Under the pieces are notes generated by a model. That model was not told the origin of the DNA, made no database searches, and saw nothing but the letters and a program-made list of their open reading frames with translations. DNA of 64,000 nt from Physcia stellaris. Taxonomy: Eukaryota > Ascomycota > Lecanoromycetes > Caliciales > Physciaceae. How positions within the stretch are numbered: position 1 is the stretch's first letter; each line of letters starts with the position of its first letter. This document shows, in pieces, positions 23,864 through 35,400 of the stretch. The position numbers and the translations under genes were made by a program. The DNA is taken from contig JABSSW010000055.1 in NCBI GenBank assembly GCA_018902385.1, forward strand, positions 62,001-126,000. Reading direction: 5' to 3'.

Positions 23864-25462
23864 ACATAGAACCAGCATAGGAAGGCGCGACGACGGCGAC
23901 GGTAGGATTATTATGGGACAGCGACGGGACATGGTAAAGTAATAAGACCACAGCATTATCAGGCGTCGATCTGAGAAGTGCGTGCAGTGATAAGGTAGGG
24001 GGATTCGGGCGTAGATGGGCCATCGAAGAGGGATTTATGACGCTTGTAACCTGCTTTCTATTCCTGCTGTTTCAAGCGAAATCCAGCATCTGCAATGAGT
24101 AGTACAGCAGAGAAGTTTGGTCGGGGAAGGGAACCTCCATCGATGCACTAGATTCTGGAATATCCTCTTCTCTCTTCATCCTTGACCGTATTTTAGCTCT
24201 CCTGTATATCTATGTAAGCCAGACGATCGATGTTAGCCGCGATATTTCAGTACACCTGCCCAGCAAGGTTCCTCCATACGCACTCATGCTTCTCATAGTA
24301 GGTACGCATCCAATTTACTGTCGATACCACCTTACATTCAGTGTTACGAGTATACTCGTCCCTACCACCCGCACAATTTCCGATGGTTCATCCATTTTTC
24401 TACCTCAAGATGCCGAGAAAGAAGAATGAGATGCTGAATGCATTCCTTTGAGATGGTCGAGTGATTCCTGCTTGGACGCCGCTAGACTCAATTCTAGTCT
24501 GCTGCCCGATTCCCCAACGGTGATACCGAGTTACTGGTGGACCAACCGATCATAAGTAAGCCTGAATGAGCGCTCCCATATCGACAGAATTATTTGTATG
24601 GCATGGGAAGGATGGACAGGAGTTCTGGTGGAGTGAAGCATCGAGGAAATCCCTGATTCACGACACCGAAATCATCGCACTCCGGACATCTGTTGATTCT
24701 CTATCTGCACAGACGCTAACAAGAAGTATTGTGCACATTTCTAGCAGTTCGGAAGTGGTAGGTCCACAGAAGACAAAGATGAAGTCGCTCCTTTCAGACA
24801 GGGGTTCGAAATTGATTGTCCAACGCAAGAACGAATTGAATCCCTTTTTATACCTGCGAGATCTACTTCGCCACCATGCCCGCTGGCTGATTCGTTGTTC
24901 CGCGATTGAGACGTTGGGGAGGATGGTGATCGAGCCTGCTTCGCGAATACATAGGTTTGGTTATGTGCGTATGTATGGTTTCAGTCATGGTCTCGTTAAC
25001 CGGTTTGATCTTATTGGGAGGCATTCACACTGTTAACCGCATTCAATCTCCACGTTATCGCTTCGCTTGCTTGACTAGAGTATGCGTCTGAGCGACTCGA
25101 TTTCTTATCATGGTATGAGCTCTGGTGGGAATGTATCTTTCGTATCTTATAAGTCTTACCCTGCTTAGCTCGTCGAACCAAGAGTGATGTTGTGGACACA
25201 TATTATTTACTCTGTGATCCCAAAATAATCCACCTATCCTTATGATTTAGAGACAACCTCACACTTCTGCTGGTGGAAAGTAACATTCTACCCTTTCCTT
25301 GCAGAAAGGGATGAGCAGGACATGAGATGGTGAACCGTGGGAATAGTGAAATGAAGACGGGCTCAAGACGTTTACCTTGATATCAGAACTCTACCAATGC
25401 ATTCTGAAAAGCCATCCACGCTATGCTTCCTATACCGACTTCCCTTATGCTACCAGAACCCC
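23864..25462. other. Intergenic region with one short unsupported frame
   Basis: The left part holds the 3' end of the MADS-box transcript. An ATG-started plus-strand frame of 156 codons (24566-25036; MSAPISTELFVWHGKDG) is the longest candidate. It has no recognised domain and no conserved feature I can point to, so I do not call it a gene. Nothing else is seen. Confidence 0.35.
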
Positions 25463-27271
25463 TTAGCCCTCCTCACCTCGCCCATCCCCATCATCCCTCC
25501 CCTTCTTCCACCATCTCATCTTCCACCATCCACCCAATGCATCTTGCTGCACTGACGATCTTCTCCGGTCTTGCGTCTGCGAACGACCCAAGCCTTCCAA
25601 ATGCGGCGCCGATCGCCGCCGCCTGCGGTCTCGATAGCTTCTGCCAGTGCCGGTCCTTGCCAATAATGCCGTTGATTCGGTTGGGCTATCTGCAGCGGCA
25701 CCGTCGCCGCTTCCTGGTCTTTGCCGGTCGCCAGACGGTGTACTCCGAGCGCTTGATCTGCGCTGGTGGAAGCCGGAAAGGAGGGGAGAAAGAGTATCAT
25801 CTGCAAGCTCTTCCCATATTTCTTCAGATTCAGTGACGGGATCCCTGCCATGGCGGTTTGAGTAGAGATGAGCGCTGTGTTTGAAAATTGGAGTGCGGGG
25901 ATTAGAGAGGGAGGTGTGGCGGCTGTGTTTTCTTGGGTGGAGGTAAGGCGAGGGTTTACCATTAGCAGATATGGCGATCTCTTCGTCTGTGATTGTGGAC
26001 AGCGTGGGGGAGCTCGGGGAAGTTGATGTTGGCGTAGGAGTGGGAGAGTCATCGGCAAAGCCCATACCAGGTGTCAGAGGAGGCTGGTTCAGGGTTGGGC
26101 GCGTTGAAGGGTCGTCGTTTAAACGCCAGGAGAGGGCCAGGACGCCGGCTAGGAGGATGATGGTACCAAGTGCAATCTGTAATAATTCTGAGCTCCTAAT
26201 GTCACAAGGAGTGCTGTCCAAACTTACAAGAAGAGCGTGAAGAACAGGAAGCCGTGAACTTTGATTGAAATAGATCAGACCGTCTAGAATAGCAATAATG
26301 TTGTACACGCAGAAAACAAACGGGTATAATATGCTAGTGGAACAAAGCTTCAAGCCTCGATGAAGGTAGTAGAGTTGTGAAAGGGCAAGTGCGAGGAGGC
26401 CCAGAAGGATCACCCAGGATTGCCAACGATTGAATTGATTCTGCTTGTCGACAATCGTACGTACGAGTAGCTCCACGGCGGACTTGGCCACTAGTAGGGA
26501 GTGAGCGGAGAGGATGCCGCTGATGCAGCCGTAGGCCATTCCGCGAAGAAGGCGCATGCGGGGGCTGTTGCTGGTCCATGGGTTCATTAATTTCAAGGCC
26601 TTTGCTCCGACAATGATTGCCACGACCAAAACTGCCTGTCCTATCATCCATAGTACAAATTGGCCTCTGCCCAGGAGAACCAGCAGTTGATCCAAGTTGT
26701 GCGCCGGCTCTCCAATGGCCCCAAATATTGCAATGAGGACTGCTCCACCGGCCACTAGGAGAGTCCCACTCAGCGAGTATCGAGTGAACGGTTCCCCAAG
26801 GATAAGGGTCGCACATATCGAGTTAAAGACGAGACCCGACTGATAAAGTCAGTAATGCGAACCTTGGTACTCATCTCGCAGGGTCCGTACAGCTTGCAGT
26901 GTTGACAGAACAGGGAGTGGGAGTGTGGTGATTTGAATGCTGCTTCCGACCAGATTTGATACGATGAACATGAGCATGCCCAGCTACAAAACGATAGATT
27001 AGCTATTTGTGATGTCTGAAGATCCCTTTTAGCAGCGCACCTGCCATCTCCGCCGCTTGAAAGGCGGCCGCCTATGATCATCGGACTCCTTCTCATCTTC
27101 AAGCAGATGCGACTTTCGCTGTAAGGTCAAGCCTATACTCTGAATACTCGTCGATAAGATCCCAACCAGGATACCGACCTAGCAGGGGTAGTCAGTACTC
27201 ATTGACAAGAGTTCTCTATGTTTACTTACTGCAACGCTCCCTTGCGGCGAAAGGCCTCCCAATTGGCCCAT
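25463..27271 (-). CDS. NIPA-type magnesium transporter family membrane protein (DUF803)
   Basis: Five exons: 27271-27230, 27178-27041, 26983-26891, 26839-26228 and 26176-25463, 532 residues. The short first exon encodes MGQLGGLSPQGSVA; an in-frame stop lies just upstream, which fixes the start. The N-terminal half holds about nine hydrophobic helices with family blocks: GILVGILSTSIQSIGLTLQR, SSIQITTLPLPVLSTLQA, FNSICATLILGEPFTRYS, SLLVAKSAVELLVRTI and PFVFCVYNIIAILDGLIYF. The last 230 residues are a Ser/Pro/Arg-rich cytoplasmic tail, longer than in animal NIPA proteins. The family is linked to Mg2+ uptake; fungal members are little studied. The fourth intron (26227-26177, 51 bp) is stop-free and 3n, so it can be mistaken for coding sequence. 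The gene is divergent from VMA4, with a 530-bp shared upstream region. Confidence 0.87.
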
Positions 27272-27801
27272 GCTACCTCAAGTGGCGGATGCGAAACTGC
27301 GGAGAGGTCTGTAAAGCTTTGATCGTATGTACCGATGGCGAAGACATGGCGATTCACACGGTGAACGGTTCTAGGGTCAGGAGGGTGGCAGGAGAGCTGT
27401 GAGTGTGGGCCATGGTGGTTGAGACGCACGCTTCCGTTGTTCTGCTGACTCAGTGACTTCACCTCTCCAGCCTGAATCCGCAGTGCCGATTGGTTGCACT
27501 CTAGCGCGTTTCGGGAAGAGGGAGCTAGCGATAGATTTCCGCCAAGGCCGGTATTCTATTGTGGCTTGGTGGACCCTTGGACTTGCAGCTTGATCTAGAT
27601 CATGACAACCCGCTTCCGAGTATATTGTGTTGCTCCTCCGAAACTCGATTTCAGGTAAGACTCTTGACGGCATCGGTCCTAAGTCTCAATCGCAGTCTAA
27701 TCATAGCTCGCAGATTGCTTCACCCAACTCAGAGATCCTTGAACCCCCTTTACTTTCTCGACCATTACAAATCCATTCGTAACAATTGAATATCTATCAA
27801 G
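27272..27801. promoter_or_regulatory. Shared upstream region of the NIPA-type gene and VMA4
   Basis: A 530-bp region between head-to-head start codons. It must hold both promoters. A C/T-rich stretch just before 27801 fits the leader of the highly expressed V-ATPase gene. No specific binding site is claimed. Confidence 0.45.
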
Positions 27802-28590
27802 ATGTCGCATGCCATGTCTGACGATCAGGTCTGTCCTAAACGTATTCAATTGCTAATTTTGTAGCTAAGCGTGCGCTAGGTGGCTGGGGAGCTGAAGAAG
27901 ATGACCGCCTTCATCCGCCAAGAAGCTCTCGAAAAAGCCAAAGAAATCCAAATAAAGGCTGATGAAGAGTTCGCCATCGAGAAGTCTAAGCTTGTCCGCC
28001 AAGAAACCTCGAAAATCGACTCCAACTACGAAAAGAAATTCAAGCAGGCATCCATGTCCCAGCAAATCACCCGATCCACCCTCTCCAACAAGACACGATT
28101 AAAGGTTCTTAGCGCGCGGCAGGAGCTACTGGATGACCTGTTTGAGAAGACAAGAGGGAAGTTGGGTAGCTATGCCAGCGATAAGACAAAGTACCAGGAG
28201 ATGTGCAAAAATCTGATCCTGGAGGGAGCTTATGCGCTGAACGAGAACAAAGTGGCAGTCCGGGCCAGAAAAGCCGATTATGACGTCGTGAAGAAAGCCA
28301 TCGAGGGAGCAAAGAAGGAGTATAAAGACCAGCTCAAGAAGGACATTGTCATTGAGCTGGATGAGAAGAATCCGCAACCGGAAGGATCGTAAGGCCCTCA
28401 GCTTTCCACGTGCGAAGTGCTTCATGCTGATTTGAACAGCTCCGGCGGTGTCTCTGTGGTCGGCGGTAACGGCAAAATCGATATCAACAATACTCTGGAT
28501 GAGCGGCTAAAGCTGCTGGAAACCGACGCCCTACCCATGGTTCGGACTAGTCTCTTTGGAAAGAACGACAATCGTAGATTCTATGATTAA
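27802..28590 (+). CDS. vma4: V-type H+-ATPase subunit E
   Basis: Exons 27802-27828, 27880-28388 and 28440-28590, 228 residues, the usual length for fungal Vma4. The start MSHAMSDDQVAGELKKMTAF is typical. A long charged helix follows (FIRQEALEKAKEIQIKADEE, FAIEKSKLVRQE), then the globular C-terminal part with SGGVSVVGGNGKIDINNTL, a hallmark block, and DERLKLLETDALPMVRTSLF near the end. Subunit E pairs with subunit G to form the peripheral stalks that hold V1 to Vo in vacuolar and other acidic-compartment membranes. The nine-codon first exon is normal for this gene in filamentous fungi. Transcription runs convergently toward the next minus-strand gene, whose stop is 272 bp away. Confidence 0.97.
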
Positions 28591-28862
28591 ACGGCTATCT
28601 TGGGAGTGGATCGTTTCCTTGTTGAGCGGAGTTTATCCAGTGGTGGCAGGTATCTCTCATACAGCGAGACAGCTTAGCGCCTTCGCTCAAGCTTAATCCC
28701 AGCTCGCCTCAATGATTGTCGCATAGTGTATCCATTACAAGATTGACGTTTAATATGCGCGCAGTTCTGTGTTCCCATATTGCCGCAAGAGAGGGCGCCC
28801 ATTATCTACTGCAACGATCTTAGCAAGTACACTGATTGGAACGTCCATGCCGTCGCCCAGGA

Positions 28863-31451
28863 CTAGCTCAGCGGCGCCCCTTCACTGATCTTAACCACGT
28901 GTTTCTTCATGAAATCCTTTTGCTTTTTAATCACATGATCATCCTCCGTCATATCTCCAAACATGGATTTCTTCGCAGGTGGTGTCGTACGAATCGCATA
29001 TAGAAGTCGAGAATGGAACGCTTCGAGGATCTGCTTTGCTTGTGTTCTTCTCATGTGTGCAGCCCCCGTATCAACGATGCGCTCATTTATGGACTTGATC
29101 TCGTAGGAGAGCATGTCGATCCTCTCATCGAAAGATCTTTCGGCTTTTCTGTTGAAGCCTGCGAGGGGAGGATCGCCATTATCCACGCCAACGCTAAGCA
29201 TAGAAATCGAAGCTGCAAGGTTTGCGAAGTCCGTCTCTCTACTGACGGTATAATCTGGCTGCGTCAGACGGTGGCTGACTGAGCCGATGTTTAGAAGTTC
29301 CTGGCGCCCTTTAGATAGAGAGCTTGCGTCGTCAAGGAAGAATGCCAAAGATAACCGTCTCTTGAAAAAGCTCAAGCTTGACGAAATCGCCGGTATGTTA
29401 TGTATAAGTCGAGCTCGTAGCGTAACGTCGGTGACGGTAGAGAACAACGTCACTGATATTTCTTGAAGCTAGGAAATGTCAACTTCCAATGACAAGGGGC
29501 GAGTACGATAGGATTATTTTACCTCTGGCTCTACAATATCATCTGGCATGGACTTGACTAGCATCTCAATCGTATCTTCAAGTCTGACAATGTTACCCGG
29601 GCTCTGAGCGATGCTTCGGTCAAGTAATAGGCGACACAGAAGGCATACCGAGTGCCTCTTCGCTTCGATACTCAAGCTGTGAAGAAATGTAAGCAAGTTT
29701 CCATTTTACCATAACGACGCGCCATACTTAGCAGCAATACCATATATTAGCACCAACAACGATTCAAGCCTCGACCGATGGGTAACGCCCTCGTTGTCTG
29801 AAAGCCGTCTTATCAGCAATGACTCGCGAAGGAGGTTCATATTCAGAGCGCTTACTGGTCGAAACCCGAGCTACTGGCACAATCGGGCTTTCTACATCCA
29901 GTGCGATTTGTTTAGCACCAATCTTTGCAAAGAGTTCGTTGATTATATCAGGGGTGATTAAGGAGGTGATTTGTTTTGTGGTCTCCTATGAGGAATCAGC
30001 TTTCCATTCGTTGCGGGTGGGGCGCGAAAAGATTTGTATCGCAATCGACATGATGACAATTGAATGTCTCTATTCTGGAAATTCTCCCTGCCGCAGCAAG
30101 TAATCTCATCTCATAAGACAGCTGCGTCTTAGAAAGGAAACAAAGAAAAAGAAAAAGCGACATACTGTCAATGCTTGTCCGTACGCACGCCTTAGATCAT
30201 CCCGTGGTTCGGAGCATGCTGGCCACTTTGTTAGCCGATGTACAGTATTAATGGAGGCATGTCAGGCTTTCCCACCGGCATGCATAAGCCACAAGATGAC
30301 TTTATCCGGCAGTCGTCCGTTCGCGGCCATAGCTCCCACATAACCACCAAGGAAAGCCTGTTGGCGGGTAGATGTATCTAGTACCGTTTAGCGGCTTCTC
30401 ATGAACGGATTCACGAGTACAGACCTTTGAACAGGGATGGAAAGCAACCCATACACTCTGTTGGGAACGCAGCTTGCTCGGCCATCATTTGTGTCTCTCC
30501 CTTTTCGTCGTCTTCTTCTTCAAAAAAAGACCATGACTTCTCTTGTTGTAAAGCTTCCGTTCGATGTATTGCCATCATGAGTTTTTCAACAGTATTCGAT
30601 TCGCTGCTTGCTTTCAATGCCGATGTGACCATACCAGCATTGATTTCCCTTTTCTCCGACAGATCTTGGTCAGTCACACTGGTTTTTGACGCATCCCGTT
30701 GTTGTATGGATTCTAAAAACTTCCGTGCCCTGCTCATGTTTGCTTCAGCTGCCTCATGCGTCACACTACGCTGCACTAGAGTCCCAAGGTCATATTTGTA
30801 CTTTGGTGGATGCGAAAGCACAGACTGATGACTGGTGCTTTGCTTATGTGCTGTAGCTCTTGTCCGAGGTCTTGATTTGTCCATTGCTCCCGGTGAGGAC
30901 CGATCAGTGAGACTTGGAGTTGACGAACCAAGATCGGTCAGTGGTGAAGATACGGCTGGATCTGGCTGTCTCCTCGATCTTAGGAGATCATCTACATCAC
31001 CAAGTGAGGAATCCGAATCCGACCCATCGTCATCTGAATTCCGAATCATAACCTCGCCATTCTTGACAATACGTTGACTGCTTGCCAGCAGAGGGCCCTG
31101 CGACCCAGCGGGATCCATAGATGCCAGCTGGTCATCTAGGCTCTTCGCACATTGCTGCCCATGATCCGAGTTTGAAGTATCGAGGCTCCCATCACGCTTG
31201 CTCTGCTTCGGGGCGCTGTTACTACCGGGCAGTTTTGAGGCGGAGGAGCATGGACTCGAGCTGTGTTGAGATTCGATCGAGGAAGAGTAAATTGGACCAC
31301 TCTGCTCTGGTTCTGCACCATAATTGTGTCTTGGTGTAAGCGATCGCGATTTGCGAGGAGGCTCAACGTGACTGAGATCATCATCTGGCGACGGGCGCTT
31401 CGTTGATCGGGTTCGCGCAAATGGTTTAAAGAAATCGGTGATATGAACCAT
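28863..31451 (-). CDS. Large conserved fungal protein with N-terminal PIP-like motif; possible DNA-repair factor
   Basis: Seven exons: 31451-30425, 30377-30276, 30218-30166, 29985-29856, 29797-29728, 29676-29523 and 29468-28863, 713 residues, all phases agreeing. The N-terminal third is disordered, opens with MVHITDFFKPFARTR (a PIP-like ITDFF core) and contains an acidic Ser-rich patch DDDGSDSDSSLGDVDDLL. The rest looks all-helical: STRQQAFLGGYVGAMAANG, RLPDKVILWLMHAACSEPRD, SLITPDIINELFAKIGA, SFFKRRLSLAFFLDD, and RRTQAKQILEAFHSRL near the end. The third intron (30165-29986, 180 bp) ends at a TAG that otherwise looks like an in-frame stop. The architecture recalls Nse5/Nse6-type subunits of the Smc5-Smc6 complex, but this is only a hypothesis. 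The first and later exons are easily split into two false genes. Confidence 0.72.
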
Positions 31452-32454
31452 TTTGTTGATGCTGTGCACTGGGAATAATATCTTCTTCTGGGACTATTCG
31501 TAATGTAGGTTGCGGCGCGCGTCAGCCTCATCGCGACACGCCAAATCACATGCCACCAAACCTGTCTCGCAGTTGAGTGCAGAGTGCTTCCGAAGTTCCG
31601 ATCCCTCGGTCTTGGCGTGTATCAGCCATCTTGCATAAAGTAATTGTGCAATGCTGCACAAGAAATCCCAATGGAATCTCACGGAACGCCCTTCAGGCCA
31701 GCCAGACGCTCGCAGAAAAGGATTGCGAAGCATGCTGAGTAGTGGCTTTTGTTCAGCCCCGAATCGGCCATACTGGACATTTCGGATCAAGTCATGCTTA
31801 GCTGAGCATTTGAGCCAAGCCCCGGGTTGTCCTGCTATACGAGTAATACGAGTAGGGGCACAGCGGCGGAGGTGATCCTAATTCCGAATGCCACCTGGAT
31901 ATTTTCCGCTCTGACTACACCCTACCTATCCACTTGTGCTGTAAAAGGACTGCCGACTCCGAGTGTTATTGACAGAGTAGTCGCAATCAATCTTGTTGCA
32001 TGTTATATTGGGACCAAAGACGCATCTCTCCGTTGCAGACAGAAACCGCAATCCCTACACGTGAGGGCGGATCGTCTGACAAATCTGACAAATCGCTGGA
32101 CAGTTGTCACCACGCTCCACCATCCACCTCTTGATTGCAGCGCAGTCACTCACTCACGCATACCTCAGTCCTCTCAATCGCTCTTCAGTCCCGGAGTCTC
32201 GACTCAGATCGGCGCAAAGCAATCATTCTTTGGTGCGCAAAAGTCGCGGTCATTGAGCCCAGCTTGGTGTCCAGCTGGGACGAGGATCCATTCATTGAAC
32301 CATCCCGCTACACGTTCAAGCTCCACGGAAAATCTGCTTGATCTTGGTCGCGCCATGTGGAGTCAGACTAGGAATTTTTGATCGAGGGGGATTTTTCGCG
32401 CTGAAATTTTATGGATGACACACAAGGAGGGTATATACCGCTGTCGCAACGGCA
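31452..32454. promoter_or_regulatory. Divergent upstream region between the PIP-motif gene and the flippase
   Basis: About 1 kb between two head-to-head start codons. Plus-strand open frames at 31651-31875 and 31827-32381 have no recognisable content. The interval 32100-32220 on the plus strand is C/T/A-rich with repeated CACTCA-like words and may be part of the flippase leader or promoter. Confidence 0.4.
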
Positions 32455-35400
32455 ATGCAGGCCCACCAGGGAAATAATAATGTTTCAACTCCAAAAAAGA
32501 GGATACGATGGGCTACACAGCGGGTCAAGGGGGCGAGTGGGGGCAAGAAGCGGCACCACATCATGGAACGTTTGCACAGGCGAACGGCCTCGAGTGAGAA
32601 ACGGGGGGAGTCTGCGGATGGTTCGCAAAACGGAGGCTTACCGCCAGATGGCTCAATTGAAGATACGGAGGACCAAGAACCTGCACAGCGGCGTATATAC
32701 TTCAACACTCCTTTGCCCGATAATGCCAAAGATGAAGAAGGCAGACCTCTTGCAAAATTTGGCAGAAATAAGATCCGAACAGCCAAATACACACCACTCA
32801 GCTTTATTCCCAAAAATCTCTATTTCCAATTCAACAACATCGCTAACACATACTTCCTTTTCCTGATCATTTTAGGGGTGAGTCTGCCCCGCATGCTCCC
32901 TCCATCGTTACTGACCTAGTGCTTCTTTATGTAGATATTCCCCATCTTCGGCAACCCCAATCCAGCTCTGAGCGCTGTACCACTACTTGTCATTTTGTTT
33001 CTAACTGCGATCAAAGATGCTATCGAGGATTGGCGAAGAACGGTTCTCGATAACGAATTAAATAACTCCCCTGTACATCGGCTTACCGATTGGCACAACG
33101 TTAACACTTCTGATGATGACATTTCATTGTGGCGAAAACTGAAAAAGGCTACGACCCGAGGAATTATCGTAACATACAAGTTTGGGAGAAGAAGATTTGG
33201 GAAAAAACCTCAGGGTGGGAAGAGCTATACTGAGCGAGCATTGGACGAACCTCGTCCGTCAACAAGTAGTAGACCAACGGTTCGGCACTCCATAGGCTCC
33301 TCGCGTTCTTCTTTTCAGTCCATCGACAGCCACATGGGGAGGAAGGAATTCAGATGACGCCAGTACCCTCTCCACAGCCAGGGCAAGATCGTATGCTCGG
33401 GGACACTAGCCTGGATCCCAGCCAACGCCCAGGCTCTGCGGCTTTCTCTTACGAAGATGGTAGTCTTACTTTGAACAACTCAGATGGCGTTCCGGCCGCG
33501 TCAAGTGACGGCAAACATTCCAGTGATCCTGTTCCATCGAAATTCTACGGTAGCCTTGTCAATCCCTTGAAGTCTGTACCAGACAAGGCCAGGTTCAAGA
33601 AGGACTACTGGAAGAGTGTCAAGGTTGGGGACTTTGTTCGTATATATAACGAGGATCAGATCCCCGCCGATATTGTTATTTTGGCAACCTCTGATCCAGA
33701 CGGCGCTTGCTATGTAGAGACAAAAAATCTTGATGGAGAGACAAACCTCAAGGTCCGGCAAGCTCTGCACAGTGGGCGAAAGATGAAGCATTCCAAGGAT
33801 TGCGAGCGAGCAGAGTTCATGTTGGAGAGTGGCCCTCCTGACACGAACCTTTACTCGTACAGCGGTGCAGCACGTTGGACCCAGCGTGATAGTACTAAGC
33901 CAGGCGACCCTGGCAAGGAAATGGCAGAGCCTATCTCGATCAACAATATTCTACTTCGCGGCTGCAGTCTTCGCAATACTGAATGGGTACTAGGAGTCGT
34001 TGTCTTTACAGGCCAAGAGACGAAGATCATGCTCAATTCCGGGATAACTCCTAGTAAACGGTCACGGATCGCAAGGGAGCTCAACTGGGACATAATCTCG
34101 AACTTCGTCATTCTTTTCTTCATGTGCCTCATTGCAGGCATCGTTAATGGCGTTGCCTGGTCTAAACGCGACAGTTCTTTGAATTTCTTCGATTTCGGGG
34201 GCATTGCGAGTACCCCTACGCTCAACGGATTCATAACCTTCTGGGCCGCCATCATCGTATTACAAAATTTGGTGCCTATATCACTTTACATTACGGCGGA
34301 GATTATTCGGACCCTCCAGGCATTCTTTATCTACAGTGACACTTTCATGTATTACGAAAAGATCGACTACCCGTGCACACCCAAATCATGGAATGTTTCG
34401 GATGACGTCGGTCAGATCGAGTATATCTTCTCGGACAAAACAGGGACACTGACTCAAAATGTCATGGAGTTCAAAAAGTGTAGCATCAATGGAGTGCCTT
34501 ACGGTGAAGCTTATACAGAAGCACAAGCTGGCATGCAGAGACGTCTGGGTGTGAACGTCGAAGAAGAAGGCGCCAAAGCTCACAAGCAAATTGCGGAAGA
34601 CCGTATTACCATGCTTGGTGACTTGCGACGAATGCACGATAATCCATATCTCCGTGACGATGCCCTTACCTTTGTCGCTCCTGACTTTGTGAATGATCTG
34701 GCGGGGGTTTCTGGCCCGGCGCAAAAGCATGCAAATGAGCAATTTATGCTGGCGTTAGCACTCTGCCATACGGTAATTACTGAAAGGACGCCTGGTGATC
34801 CACCGAAGATCGAATTCAAGGCACAATCGCCCGACGAGGCAGCTCTCGTAGCCACAGCGCGCGACTGCGGGTTCACCGTGCTGGGTAGATCGAATGATGG
34901 TATCATCCTCAATGTTCTTGGGGAGGACACTGAATATACCGTCTTAAATACACTAGAGTTCAATTCGTCGAGGAAGAGAATGAGTGCTATCATACGCATG
35001 CCTAATGGAAAGATTGTGTTGTTCTGTAAAGGTGCCGACAGCGTAATCTACTCACGCCTGAAGCGCGGGGAACAAGGCCAACTGAGAAAAGCCACGGCAG
35101 AGCACCTCGAAATGTTTGCTCGCGAGGGTTTAAGGACTCTATGTATAGCGCAGAAAGAGTTGGATGAAGATGAATACCAGGCTTGGAACAAGGAACACGA
35201 CTTGGCAGCAGCAGCGATTATTGACCGTGAAGACAAGCTCGAAAAAGTTTCTGACATTATGGAGAGAGAGCTGACCTTGCTTGGGGGCACTGCTATCGAG
35301 GATCGCTTGCAGGACGGAGTGCCAGACACAATTGCGTTACTCGGTGATGCGGGCATCAAACTGTGGGTCTTAACTGGTGACAAGGTTGAGACAGCTATTA

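Noticed and set aside
24420-24560. A tRNA-like A-box word (TGGTCGAGTGATT) near 24455
   Set aside because: No matching B box (GGTTCGANNCC) or foldable acceptor stem was found at the right distance.
24566-25036. ATG-started 156-codon plus-strand frame as a gene
   Set aside because: No domain, no splice partner and no remembered homologue; the region is intergenic in character. Kept only as a note.
29986-30060. A separate gene starting MSIAIQIFSRPTRNEWK on the minus strand
   Set aside because: It ends after 21 codons at the TAG that serves as the acceptor of the third intron in the PIP-motif gene; the larger gene explains the region better.
33266-33318. A 53-bp intron in the flippase as the certain explanation of the frame change
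   Set aside because: The acceptor is strong and the phase fits, but the donor GTAGTA is weak, and the removed text (RHSIGSSRSSFQS) looks like normal family linker. A missing base at 33336-33339 is at least as likely, so neither is asserted.
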